Below, piece by piece: positions 25,221 to 32,591 of a stretch of 33,629 nt of DNA. Below the pieces are notes generated by a model that did not search any database, was not told the DNA's origin, and saw only the letters and a list, made by a program, of their open reading frames with translations. A program made the translations under genes and the position numbers. Each line of letters opens with the position of its first letter. The stretch's first letter is position 1. The stretch is from Mesorhizobium sp. LSHC420B00. GTDB taxonomy: Bacteria > Pseudomonadota > Alphaproteobacteria > Rhizobiales > Rhizobiaceae. The stretch lies in contig NZ_AYVY01000016.1 of the NCBI RefSeq assembly GCF_000503055.1, positions 98,337 through 131,965 on the forward strand, given 5' to 3'.

Positions 25221-25822
25221 TCATGGCATGTTGAGATTGAACCAGCTTTTCTGGCGCACGCCGTTCGCGTCATCATACTCGATGAACCAGGGCTTTCCGC
25301 GCATAGGTCGAGGGATGGTGCAGTAGGTGGGGCCATTGCCAAGGGAATGCCCTCGATCATTCCCCGCGGTCTGGATTGTTGCCGCTACCACCTTACCGTC
25401 GATTTCGATTTGGACCTGACGTGATCCGTCTCCATGATGCCCGCCGAGGCCGCTATTTTTGAAAACGACGGGCAAGGAGAGCCTATCGGCCGCGATGCGG
25501 CAGATGTTCCGTTCTTGACTTAAGCCCGGCCGATCGGATTGGGAGCGGCCAACTGCTTGCCAGCCAGACGGACAATCCTCATACTTCTCAAATCTCGCCG
25601 CGCTGGAGTTGGCTTGCGGACAGGTCGGCCAATTAAAACCCGGGGCTTCCATCGCCGCAATCAACTTGTAAATTGGCGGGTGGCACGAGGGGGTGCCTTG
25701 CCATTGCCGGAAAGACATAGGAGGACCTGACAGCCCCATTCCGACGCTTTTGATTGGGATGGAAGAGCTGCGGCGCCCGCGATGGCGACGGCACCCCCCA
25801 GTAGGAATTTGAGTATGGTCAT
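25221..25822 (-). pseudogene. Secreted Cys-rich protein of conjugative clusters, -1 frameshift
   Basis: The frame from ATG 25822 (MTILKFLLGGAVAIAGAA, signal peptide; GAGGAAAAG upstream) continues to ASEWGCQVLLCLS. It then shifts at about 25705 to a second frame with QWQGTPSCHPPIYKLIAAM, GFNWPTCPQA and FEKYEDCPSGW, ending KSWFNLNMP at 25221. The EWGC-VLLC-CHPP pattern recalls small exported proteins common in alphaproteobacterial VirB/Trb regions. One missing base in a short C run repairs the frame to about 200 residues. The C-terminal half is intact and conserved-looking. It is divergent from the Xre regulator across the operator-like motif at 25844-25860. The role in transfer is unknown. Confidence 0.68.
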
Positions 25823-25843
25823 AGCCTTTTCCTCGCTGCAGAT

Positions 25844-25860
25844 TTGACAGTTTACTATGG
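25844..25860 (+). promoter_or_regulatory. Operator-like motif TTGACAGTTTACTATGG at the Xre gene
   Basis: This 17-bp motif lies in the 78-bp divergent region between the secreted-protein gene (start 25822) and the Xre regulator (start 25901). Near-identical copies occur at 31550-31566 and, inverted, at 31577-31593. TTGACA could also be a -35 element, so a repressor bound here would block transcription. Confidence 0.65.
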
Positions 25861-25900
25861 ATGATCCGCGCGAAAAAGGACAGGTCGAAAAGGCAGATTT

Positions 25901-26446
25901 GTGCGACTACATCGATTTATGAAACGAGACGACGGAGGCGTGGTCAACAACCCGTTGCGCGCCAACATTGCCCTGACGCTTGAGCGGGAGAGAGCCAGAC
26001 GCGGCCTATCCCATATGCACATGGCCGAACTGTTTCGGACCGCCGAGGGCGAAAAACTGGCCTATCGAACCTACATTCAGACTGTGCGTCAGAAAAATAA
26101 TGTCACATTGACGACGCTACAGATCATGGCAAACGGCTTGCAAGTGTCTTTCGCAGGACTGCTCGCCGGCAGTAAGAAAGTTCCGGATTGGGCGCATCGG
26201 TTGGACGACAATGCGATCCGCAAGCGGCTGGCGCACATCATCGATTTTGAGCGACAACGACGTAATTTGCACCGCTATGAGATGGCCGAGCTCATCGGCG
26301 TGGCGGAGGCGACATACATGAAACTCGAACGCGCGAGTGGCAATATCAGCGTGGACACGATTGCGGCGATCGCCAAGGCGTTGAAACTTGATCCAGCGAC
26401 CTTCCTCTTTTCCGAAAAGATCCCGCCTGGCAGAGCCGACACCTAG
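25901..26446 (+). CDS. Xre-family regulator with two helix-turn-helix domains
   Basis: A 181-residue DNA-binding protein. Two HTH_3-like domains are seen: a divergent first one (about residues 22-85, ERERARRGLSHMHMAELF...) and a classical second one (about 107-165, RQRRNLHRYEMAELIGVAEATYMKLERASGNISVDTIAAIAKALKL is split here only in description; core EMAELIGVAEATYMKLE). The likely start is GTG 25901 or ATG 25919; AAGG lies before the first. No cleavage or ligand domain is present. Position next to conserved transfer-region genes and a motif repeated at the virB promoter suggest a repressor of conjugation, comparable to Xre-type TrbR of rhizobial plasmids; this is inference. Confidence 0.8.
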   Translation: MRLHRFMKRDDGGVVNNPLRANIALTLERERARRGLSHMHMAELFRTAEGEKLAYRTYIQTVRQKNNVTLTTLQIMANGLQVSFAGLLAGSKKVPDWAHRLDDNAIRKRLAHIIDFERQRRNLHRYEMAELIGVAEATYMKLERASGNISVDTIAAIAKALKLDPATFLFSEKIPPGRADT

Positions 26447-26501
26447 CGCCCGACGAGTGTTCCTAAAGGACCTATAATTCGCCCCAGCGCCGGCGCCGCT
26501 C

Positions 26502-26805
26502 CTATGCCCTGCCGGTCAGGCCCGGCGGCCGACTAGCGCCCCCCGCCGCGGCTGTCGGGCCGCTGCTGTCATCGTCGGCTGTTAGCGGCGGGAATGATAA
26601 CGGGACTTTGACATGGATGACTGTGCCGGCGCCGGGAATGCTACTGATGAAGAGCTTTCCCTTGACGGTCGAAACCATATGAGAACAAGCCGTCAAACCT
26701 GCCGGCGCGCGTAGAGAAGAAGGGTGTCGTGGCCTTTTCGACCGCCGGTGTCATGCCTGCGCCTTTGTCGGCCACTTCCAGGGGTCGGTCCCGGTAGGTG
26801 GCGAC
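26502..26805 (-). pseudogene. Sensor histidine kinase remnant (HATPase C-terminal part)
   Basis: Two frames together resemble the end of a histidine kinase ATPase domain. The first has LEVADKGAGMTP (G1/N-D box) and EKATTPFFSTRAGR; the second has MVSTVKGKLFISSIPGAGTV followed by IHVKVPLSF (G2 and last strand). The switch is near 26670. Everything upstream (H-box, sensor) is missing and the preceding sequence is not kinase-like. It is a degenerate fragment inside the mobile region, without evident function. Confidence 0.65.
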
Positions 26806-26878
26806 CCCACATTCATCACTTTTGTGTTGTGATGCCTGCCAGAGAATTTGCTGATGAACTGACCGGCCAAAGCCAAAC

Positions 26879-27904
26879 TCATGCTCGCCGGGCCGACTTG
26901 TCAGCACGCGACAGAAACCGTTTCAAGCTCAAACCGGCCAACAAAATGTAAGGCGGCATGGCGAGCGAATAGTGACCACAGTTTAATTTCAAAATATTTG
27001 GCCTAGCTCCGGCGGCCTTCAGCCTCTGCATGAACCTCTCCGATAGCTCTGGCAAAACCACTTTGTCTCGCTTAGCCAACACAACATGAAGATCGAGATC
27101 AGGCCGCGCCAAACTATGTGCATAATTCTCCAAGTTAAGTGGACCCCAGGCCCTTCTGAGATCGGTCAGCTCAATCTCAGGCTCAAGGCTATCACGTATC
27201 AATCGTGTCGCGCGACCCGTCCAAACCATATCCGCTAGACTCCCGGCCGTCAGAAACAACGAGGCTTTTGACACAGCCGAGTCGTGCGCCGCGACCACCC
27301 CCGCAACCCAGGAGCCTAAGCTCATACCGAGAACCGAAATCTCTCGATAGCCTTCGATCTTCAACCAACGTATGAGTTTTCGCCCATCCAACACTGCCTG
27401 CCTTACAGATTGGATCGTTCGACCGAGATTAGGGCTAAGCATATAGTCGGCGTGCACGGAGCTGGGACGGCTACGTTCGAAGTGATAAGGCATAGCAATC
27501 TCGACAACCGTGATGCCACGCTGCGAGAAAAAGTTGGCAATCTGACGATTCCGGGCGCTTGCATTCCAATGGTGAAAAATCACCATGGCCTGATCGAACG
27601 ACCCGCTTTCTGTGATTTTCGCCGAGACGACATTGTTCTGTTCGATATCCGTAGAAATGTCCGATGGAAATTTGAGCCACCCACCTAGCCTTTCAAAACC
27701 CTGATCACTCACACTCGGCTCATCGAAAAAGGCTGGATCAGCCACGGCTTGATCCGCAAGGGCGCAGAATTCCTCGATACTTGTTATCTTCTTCGCACCT
27801 GGAAAGGCGCGTTCCGCGTCAAGGAGGAAATCCGTTGGTTTCTTCCCTTCCTCACCGCGTCGCGCCCGCCGCTCATCCCAATGATCTAGCCAACTATGAT
27901 ACAC
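26879..27904 (-). CDS. Alpha/beta hydrolase, RcgR-like (putative)
   Basis: A 341-residue hydrolase without signal peptide. Catalytic triad candidates are Ser195 in GMSLGSW, Asp280 in LAKRDKVV and His311 in CGHYSL; HHWNAS (111-116) may form the oxyanion region. The sequence style recalls the ABHD18-like group. The pairing with an upstream multi-helix membrane protein recalls rcgA/rcgR, described in rhizobial plasmid conjugation, where RcgR has been viewed as a possible lactone hydrolase; this match is from memory and not checked. The start is GTG 27904 with AGGGA upstream, overlapping the end of the membrane gene by 11 bp, so the two are translationally coupled. GC content is lower than in the left half of the window. 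Confidence 0.75.
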   Translation of the reverse strand: MYHSWLDHWDERRARRGEEGKKPTDFLLDAERAFPGAKKITSIEEFCALADQAVADPAFFDEPSVSDQGFERLGGWLKFPSDISTDIEQNNVVSAKITESGSFDQAMVIFHHWNASARNRQIANFFSQRGITVVEIAMPYHFERSRPSSVHADYMLSPNLGRTIQSVRQAVLDGRKLIRWLKIEGYREISVLGMSLGSWVAGVVAAHDSAVSKASLFLTAGSLADMVWTGRATRLIRDSLEPEIELTDLRRAWGPLNLENYAHSLARPDLDLHVVLAKRDKVVLPELSERFMQRLKAAGARPNILKLNCGHYSLAMPPYILLAGLSLKRFLSRADKSARRA

Positions 27905-29015
27905 TCTGATTGTTCCCTAACTTACTCGCTTGCCATCGCCCCAACCCTGGATCAAACAGGCCGTATATTGCGAGCAGCACTCCAACGCCTAGAAGGATCG
28001 AAAAGCCAGCAAATGCATCGATTAGCAAGTAACCAGCCACGAGTAATGCTACGATCGCTGACATCCTCCACAAAGGCATACAAAACCGACGTTCGACACC
28101 TAAACGGATGGTGCCGTACAGAAATACAACACAGGTCGAAATAGCGATAAGAAGGCTACTGTAATGGGTCGGCCTACGGTAGCTGATCCCGGCGCTCACA
28201 TCATTGCGCCCATAGAAGGCGGAAGACATATCGCCGACCAACCAAGCCACAATATTCTCTCCACGCGATGTCAGGTAAGCACTCTGGAGCTTCATGACTA
28301 TGGCGATCAGAAGCCCCAAAACAGTACACCGAAAAATCGCACGCATAACCCTGAGGCTGGCTTCATGGAGCTCGTGTTGATGATCCACCTCAGGCCGATT
28401 ACTCCCTGCTTCTGGAATTCTCCAAAGATCATGGATCACCGTATAAAGCAGAATGAGGCCTACGAAGAACAGATAAAAACAGAGGCACATGTATAGGTAA
28501 GCGAGCCCCGTGAATACGACCGCTTCCGGAACCGATATAACCTCAGGGCGCACAATCGCTAACGAGCCCCAATCCGTCGCATAGTTGCCACCCCCTTTGA
28601 GCAACGGGATTAAAGACACGCCGATCCACTGAAAAAGACCGGCGAACATCACACAAATCAAAAAAACCGCCCAATATGAATACGAAGAAGCTTCTACGTT
28701 GCGCGCCCAAGCATCGTCGCTTTCCATCTTGTTGCCCTGTGCTACAAGCTTTGGGCGGCCTTCATCTTTCCAAAAGGTCACCAGCTCGGTTACGAAGGCA
28801 AAAAACAGTGGCAAAAATACCATGAAGACGAATGTCCAATTCGCTGTCCAAAGAAACCCAACCTGCTTGACGACGCCATCCGCCCGGCCATATGTCACGC
28901 TGTGAATCCCCGTAAGATACGACAAAAACCCAAGAGCGGTGACACCCGCAAACACCGACGCCGGCAAATTCAGGGGAGATCCGCGACTAAAAAACGCCTC
29001 CGATTTCCCCGCCAA
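27894..29015 (-). CDS. Multi-spanning membrane protein, C-terminal part of an RcgA-like protein
   Basis: 373 residues with about eight transmembrane helices (near 18-38, 55-75, 114-135, 160-190, 235-255, 288-305, 318-350), no known transporter signature. The open frame starts at TTG 29015 with a stop codon just before it and no ribosome site. The upstream frame (28970-29509) overlaps it by 46 bp and ends in unrelated-looking Arg-rich residues. Adding one T at about 29017 (AGTTGG to AGTTTGG) joins both into one 538-residue protein with an HTH-like N-terminus. I therefore regard this as the C-terminal part of one gene. It is coupled to the downstream hydrolase gene. The role is unknown; a signalling or transport role in conjugation control is inference. 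Confidence 0.72.
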   Translation of the reverse strand: MAGKSEAFFSRGSPLNLPASVFAGVTALGFLSYLTGIHSVTYGRADGVVKQVGFLWTANWTFVFMVFLPLFFAFVTELVTFWKDEGRPKLVAQGNKMESDDAWARNVEASSYSYWAVFLICVMFAGLFQWIGVSLIPLLKGGGNYATDWGSLAIVRPEVISVPEAVVFTGLAYLYMCLCFYLFFVGLILLYTVIHDLWRIPEAGSNRPEVDHQHELHEASLRVMRAIFRCTVLGLLIAIVMKLQSAYLTSRGENIVAWLVGDMSSAFYGRNDVSAGISYRRPTHYSSLLIAISTCVVFLYGTIRLGVERRFCMPLWRMSAIVALLVAGYLLIDAFAGFSILLGVGVLLAIYGLFDPGLGRWQASKLGNNQSVS

Positions 29016-29509
29016 CTAAAACGCCGGCTCGGCCCCTTGGGGTCAGCATCCCGTGTCAGCTCTGCCGGGGGGTCTGTCTCGTCATCGAAGGTCGCAGTCA
29101 GTGCCGTATCTGGAATCTCCTGTGCAACGCTGCTTCCGGCTCTCTTCCATTCTCGTCTCTTGGCCGATAACCGCGATTGCGCCTCACTAAGCTCCATCTG
29201 CCATTCGCTAGTTGCGACCGGATCATCGCATCCAAAAATCCTCGCCAGCCAACGAATGTTGGCAGTGCTAATTCCCTTCTCGTTCTCTTGAAACCAAAGC
29301 TGCACCGTTCGCAGATCGACCCCAACCCGGTTGGAATCAATCTGTGAAATCGCCTCTGCAAGGAGCTCGGGCGTCCATGGGCCAGCAGGAAACCCGTCTT
29401 TGCCCAATAGTCGGCCCGCACCCGCCGCCGCCAGTCGTTTGAATAATTCTTTGAAATCACTCCCGTCTCTCGGCGGAGGGAGAAATAACTTTCCGTTCCT
29501 AAACAACAA
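28970..29509 (-). CDS. HTH-like N-terminal part of the RcgA-like protein (frameshifted from the membrane part)
   Basis: 179 codons from TTG 29509 (LLFRNGKLFLPPPRDG). The segment RVGVDLRTVQLWFQENEKGI (about residues 62-81) followed by IRWLARIFGCDD looks like a helix-turn-helix. A charged linker follows. The last 20 or so residues (RRFSW onwards) are probably an out-of-frame tail, because one missing T near 29017 separates this frame from the membrane-protein frame. No clear ribosome site precedes the TTG, and the frame is open a little further upstream. A DNA-binding-like domain joined to a polytopic membrane domain would be an unusual membrane-bound regulator. Confidence 0.62.
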   Translation of the reverse strand: MLFRNGKLFLPPPRDGSDFKELFKRLAAAGAGRLLGKDGFPAGPWTPELLAEAISQIDSNRVGVDLRTVQLWFQENEKGISTANIRWLARIFGCDDPVATSEWQMELSEAQSRLSAKRREWKRAGSSVAQEIPDTALTATFDDETDPPAELTRDADPKGPSRRFSWRGNRRRFLVADLP

Positions 29510-29611
29510 CTTATAGGCTCTAGTTTCGTTCCGTTTCGCCAGGCTTCGTATCCTATCGTGCCTTCGTCCTCAATCAACGTTTTTATCAACTCGATTTTGG
29601 CCGGCACGGGA

Positions 29612-29690
29612 GAAGATCGAATGACGGGTGACCCACTGGAGAGGCTGAACACGGTTGTTGCGTGGGAGATGTTTCGCAAACCGCCGGCCA
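29612..29690 (+). mobile_element. IS5-family transposase N-terminal remnant
   Basis: A short stretch encodes GDPLERLNTVVAWEMFR, which matches the N-terminal region of IS5-type transposases. Only about 25 residues are recognisable; no DDE residues or terminal repeats are seen. It marks past insertion-sequence activity in the 29.5-29.85 kb gap. Confidence 0.5.
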
Positions 29691-29795
29691 CGGACAATTT
29701 CGGCTACAATCTGAAACGTTTGTCTGGTGGCAGGGTAGTGTGACCGCATGAGCGAAAAGTAGGGGAAGCCAGGGCTTCGGGAGCCTGAGAAGCAG

Positions 29796-29819
29796 AGGGA
29801 TGAACCCATCCCTATTTTT
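29796..29819 (+). terminator. Rho-independent terminator-like hairpin
   Basis: Arms AGGGATG / CATCCCT with a 4-nt loop are followed by ATTTTT on the plus strand. It lies between the IS5 remnant and the small gene at 29871, so it may insulate that gene from upstream transcription. Confidence 0.6.
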
Positions 29820-29870
29820 CTCGCCTGCCCAGGTATCATTTACGAATTGTCATGCGCGTGGAGCCGGTCG

Positions 29871-30215
29871 ATGCCCATTCAAGTGGTCTGTAACAACGGA
29901 GTGATGGAAGAGGCCGATGGGGTCGCGAATCTGCTCGCGGCGCATCGTCATGCAGTCGCCATGGTTGAACGTCTCGGCAAGCGATGGATGACGGCCGAAG
30001 GGCCGGACGCGACCCTGATCGGCCGGCGATTGGATTCGGTCATGGTAGAGGAGGCTATCGCGCGTCGGCGCGCGGCCGCTGCGCCGGTGGCCGATGTCGT
30101 TGAGATGAAAATGAAGGCAGCTTATTTCCGGCGGTTGTTAGGGAACGACTGGTGCGAGGTTGATGTCGACGATTTTCGCGCGTTGCTCGGTTCTTTTGCG
30201 AAACTGCAGTCCTAG
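29871..30215 (+). CDS. Conserved-looking hypothetical protein
   Basis: A 114-residue soluble, mainly helical protein (MPIQVVCNNGVMEEADGVANLL ... FRALLGSFAKLQS). I chose ATG 29871, which has GGAG about 7 nt upstream; the frame is open to 29847. Codon use resembles the high-GC virB genes rather than the AT-richer hydrolase operon. It converges with the small membrane gene, overlapping it by 4 bp. No domain recognised; position suggests an accessory gene of the conjugative region. Confidence 0.6.
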   Translation: MPIQVVCNNGVMEEADGVANLLAAHRHAVAMVERLGKRWMTAEGPDATLIGRRLDSVMVEEAIARRRAAAAPVADVVEMKMKAAYFRRLLGNDWCEVDVDDFRALLGSFAKLQS

Positions 30216-30376
30216 GAGAAGAGTGCTGAAATCCATGAGGCCACGGTATTCCAGGTCGCATAGAGGCCTGCCGGCACCAAGATGATCGCGATGAGAGCGA
30301 TAGCATCGCCAATGGCGCCGTCGGTGCGTCCTTCGACGGGATAGTAATACCTGTGCGCTTCATCGTCGTGCTTCAT
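30212..30376 (-). CDS. Small single-TM membrane protein
   Basis: A 54-residue protein with a hydrophilic N-terminus (MKHDDEAHRYYYPVEGRTDG) and one transmembrane helix (about residues 22-42). The ATG overlaps the stop of the SNase-like gene as ATGA, so translation is coupled. It is the third gene of a minus-strand operon divergent from virB1. Function unknown; small membrane proteins are common accessory parts of VirB regions. Confidence 0.65.
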   Translation of the reverse strand: MKHDDEAHRYYYPVEGRTDGAIGDAIALIAIILVPAGLYATWNTVASWISALFS

Positions 30377-30921
30377 TGTTGTCTCTCTGACTTTTGGCTC
30401 AGCAGCAGTTGCACAGGATGCTGAAACGTTGTGCCCCACAAACCTGCACGTTTCATCTTAGCGTTGATTTCCGCGACCAGGTAGTTCTCATTGGCGGCTT
30501 TGCCCTTTGCTGTCGTTGCGGCAAACGCGTATCCGGTCGCTATCAGCGCGGTGCCAACATCGATTGTTTCGCCATTCAGCTGCGCACCGCACACTACAAA
30601 AACCGCCTTGTCGAGGGCGTAGCCGATTGGCTGGCATGTAACCGCGGCGCTATCGAACAGCGCAGCAAGGTGCGCCAGCGAGATGTTCCCGCAATCGATT
30701 TTGTTTCCATTTGGCTCTTCGGCTGACGTACCTCGAAGACATGACTGGACGCCATAGAGGCGGAAAAGGTGATCTCCGTCACGCCAGGTATCTCCGGTCA
30801 GCAGTTGAGCCGATTTCGATACCGCGAAGGGCATTGGAAAGGCGGAGGCGGTGGCATCCTGCGCCTGTGCCGATGCACAAAAACAAAATGCGGCCAGCGC
30901 TGTAAAGCTCGCCTGTTTCAT
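30373..30921 (-). CDS. Exported SNase-like (thermonuclease-family) protein, catalytic motif degenerate
   Basis: A 182-residue protein with a signal peptide (about residues 1-20, ASAQA) and a staphylococcal-nuclease-like fold: GDTWRDGDHLFRLYGVQSC, then CGNISLAHLAALF, and FVVCGAQLNGETIDVGTALIATGYAF. In active thermonucleases the strand RLxGID is followed by PE; here it is RLYGVQSCLRG, so the catalytic Glu appears to be missing. It may be a structural or binding protein. Such proteins are frequent beside VirB clusters in alphaproteobacteria. It overlaps the upstream gene and the downstream gene as ATGA on both sides, so the three genes form one tightly coupled operon. Confidence 0.78.
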   Translation of the reverse strand: MKQASFTALAAFCFCASAQAQDATASAFPMPFAVSKSAQLLTGDTWRDGDHLFRLYGVQSCLRGTSAEEPNGNKIDCGNISLAHLAALFDSAAVTCQPIGYALDKAVFVVCGAQLNGETIDVGTALIATGYAFAATTAKGKAANENYLVAEINAKMKRAGLWGTTFQHPVQLLLSQKSERQQ

Positions 30922-31520
30922 TCCTGGAACTGTCCACCGAGGTCGGCGGAATGCTCCAGATCGGGGCGCAGCGACTTGCCGTCCTTGTTGCGTCCGATTG
31001 CCGCCATGTCAAAAAAAACCATTTCGTCATCGTCGTAGGCGACGTTGTACGGGTCGTTTGCATTGCCCGCCCCCACGAGCGAGAAACACGACACGGCGTC
31101 GGGTTCACCCGTCTTGCTTTGCAGAACAAGTGTTTTGCAAAGCACCACAGATGCACGATCGTTGTAGATTGCCTCTTCATAGTTCTGCGCGGCCTTCGTG
31201 CAGTCCCATTGCTGGGTCTTGTACGCAATCTTCGCTTTTGGGCAGGCCGCAAGGCCGCGCAGCCGATACGTCACGCCGTTGATGACGCGCTCGGTCGCCG
31301 ACGGCACCTTGACCGGCGAGATGAGGGTCGCCGCATCGCGCTGAAAGAGCGCGCCTTTTGCATCGTAGCGTTCATAGACGAACACCTTCTCGCCCGGCTT
31401 CGCAAACTGGAGCAGGTAGTGCTCCGACGGCTGCGCGAAGGCACTCGGGGCGTCGGCGCCTGCAGCATAAGCCACGGTGCCCTGGAGCAGCAAAACCGTG
31501 CAAAGGGCCGTCTGTTTCAT
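30918..31520 (-). CDS. Exported Cys-containing protein of the virB-divergent operon
   Basis: 200 residues with a signal peptide (about residues 1-19, MKQTALCTVLLLQGTVAYAA). The mature part has five cysteines, including LAACPKAKI, WDCTKA and VSCFSLVG, and an acidic stretch YDDDEMVFFD. I chose ATG 31520, with AAGGACGG about 7 nt upstream; the longer frame to 31580 would run into the inverted-repeat operator. It is the first gene of the operon divergent from virB1 and overlaps the SNase-like gene as ATGA. I recognise no family. Periplasmic location and neighbourhood suggest a role in or near the transfer apparatus. Confidence 0.7.
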   Translation of the reverse strand: MKQTALCTVLLLQGTVAYAAGADAPSAFAQPSEHYLLQFAKPGEKVFVYERYDAKGALFQRDAATLISPVKVPSATERVINGVTYRLRGLAACPKAKIAYKTQQWDCTKAAQNYEEAIYNDRASVVLCKTLVLQSKTGEPDAVSCFSLVGAGNANDPYNVAYDDDEMVFFDMAAIGRNKDGKSLRPDLEHSADLGGQFQE

Positions 31521-31549
31521 CGAAATCCGTCCTTGCAATCGATATCGTG

Positions 31550-31593
31550 TTGACACTTTACTAGGGCTGCGTGTAGCCATAGTAAAGTGTTAA
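31550..31593. promoter_or_regulatory. Inverted-repeat operator between virB1 and the divergent operon
   Basis: Perfect 11-bp arms ACACTTTACTA (31553-31563) and TAGTAAAGTGT (31580-31590) flank a 16-bp centre that itself has GGCT / AGCC. Each arm extends to a copy of the 17-bp motif also found at 25844-25860: TTGACACTTTACTAGGG on the plus strand and TTAACACTTTACTATGG on the minus strand. It sits in the 87-bp divergent gap, so binding would control both operons. Confidence 0.75.
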
Positions 31594-31607
31594 ATTTTGG
31601 CGACACT

Positions 31608-32261
31608 ATGAACACTCGATTCGCTCTCCTTCTCACCCTGTGTGGCGCCACGATGCCGTTCAATGCGCACGGCCAGGACATGGCATCAGACCGCGTCGCA
31701 GTTGCCTTTGCAACGCCGGCGCAAGCCCTTGCCTCAGTCGGGGCGCAAACGCCGGGAGCGTGTAAGACCGCAAATCGTGCTGAGGTCTCCCGACTTGTGC
31801 GTTCAATCGCTCAAGAGGAAGGGTTCGACGCCGATCTGGCCGAGGCAATTGCATGGGCCGAAAGCGATCTCGGCGCCAGTCAGGGTCCCTCGAAGGCCGG
31901 AGCCCTGGGAATCATGCAGCTGATGCCGGGCACGGCGGCCGATCTAGGGGTGAGCGACCGTTGCGATACACAGGCAAATGTCCGCGCTGGCCTCCGCTAT
32001 CTGAAGTCACTCTATGACGAGTTCCAGGATCCGCTGCTGATGCTGGCGGCTTACAACGCCGGGCCCAACAGCGTCTACAAGGCGCAGGGCATTCCGGTGA
32101 ATCCGGAGACGGCAGATTACATCGCGAAAATACTGAACCGCTGGAAGTTCGGCGGTGTCGTGAAGAAGTCCGCCCTGGCCAAATCCGAAATGCTCGCGGC
32201 CGCTCCGCCAGCAAGCGAGGACGCCTGGCAGGATGGTCATGTCATGGATTTCGGCAACTGA
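31608..32261 (+). CDS. virB1: VirB1-type lytic transglycosylase
   Basis: A 217-residue periplasmic muramidase that opens peptidoglycan for the type IV secretion channel. It has a signal peptide (about residues 1-23, NAHGQ) and an SLT domain (about 55-175). The catalytic Glu lies in AIAWAESDLG, followed by GALGIMQLMPGTAADLGV, then AAYNAGPNSVYK and ETADYIAKIL. The ATG at 31608 follows the operator region closely; no strong ribosome site is seen. It leads the virB1-B2-B3-B4 operon, 12 bp before virB2. The family is secure; use in conjugation rather than effector export is inferred from the neighbours. Confidence 0.92.
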   Translation: MNTRFALLLTLCGATMPFNAHGQDMASDRVAVAFATPAQALASVGAQTPGACKTANRAEVSRLVRSIAQEEGFDADLAEAIAWAESDLGASQGPSKAGALGIMQLMPGTAADLGVSDRCDTQANVRAGLRYLKSLYDEFQDPLLMLAAYNAGPNSVYKAQGIPVNPETADYIAKILNRWKFGGVVKKSALAKSEMLAAAPPASEDAWQDGHVMDFGN

Positions 32262-32273
32262 AAGGAGCCAAGG

Positions 32274-32588
32274 GTGGAATACAGGAAAGCGGGCAAATTT
32301 GCCCTGAAACTGGCCTTGGCCTCAGCGGTCGGAATAGCTCTCGCGCCAGCCACTGCGTATGCCCAGTCGGCGGCCCCGGTCGAAAATGTGCTGGAGTGGT
32401 TCGTCGGAGTTCTGCAGGGCAACATAGCGCGTTCATTCGCCATCATCGCGGTCTGTTTTCTCGGCTTCCTCGCCATGACGGGCCGGCTGGCGTGGATGAT
32501 GGCTTTCTCCATCATCATCGGCATCGCTTTGATCTTCGGCGCCGCCCAGCTTGTGGATGCGGTTCGCGCGACCGCTGGAGGCAGCTGA
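32274..32588 (+). CDS. virB2: VirB2/TrbC major pilin subunit
   Basis: A 104-residue prepilin with a long signal peptide (about residues 1-30, cleavage near AYAQ) and two hydrophobic helices (about 53-73 and 74-95) separated by a short polar loop (MTGRLAWM), the standard TrbC/VirB2 layout. The start is a GTG at 32274 with AAGGAGCC upstream. It lies 12 bp after virB1 and 3 bp before virB3. Size, topology and order make the assignment firm. Confidence 0.92.
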   Translation: MEYRKAGKFALKLALASAVGIALAPATAYAQSAAPVENVLEWFVGVLQGNIARSFAIIAVCFLGFLAMTGRLAWMMAFSIIIGIALIFGAAQLVDAVRATAGGS

Positions 32589-32591
32589 GAC

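Noticed and set aside
29098..29697. 199-codon frame on the minus strand overlapping the HTH-like frame
   Set aside because: The HTH-like frame (28970-29509) has the natural-looking protein and joins in frame, after one base, to the membrane protein; this one is its shadow.
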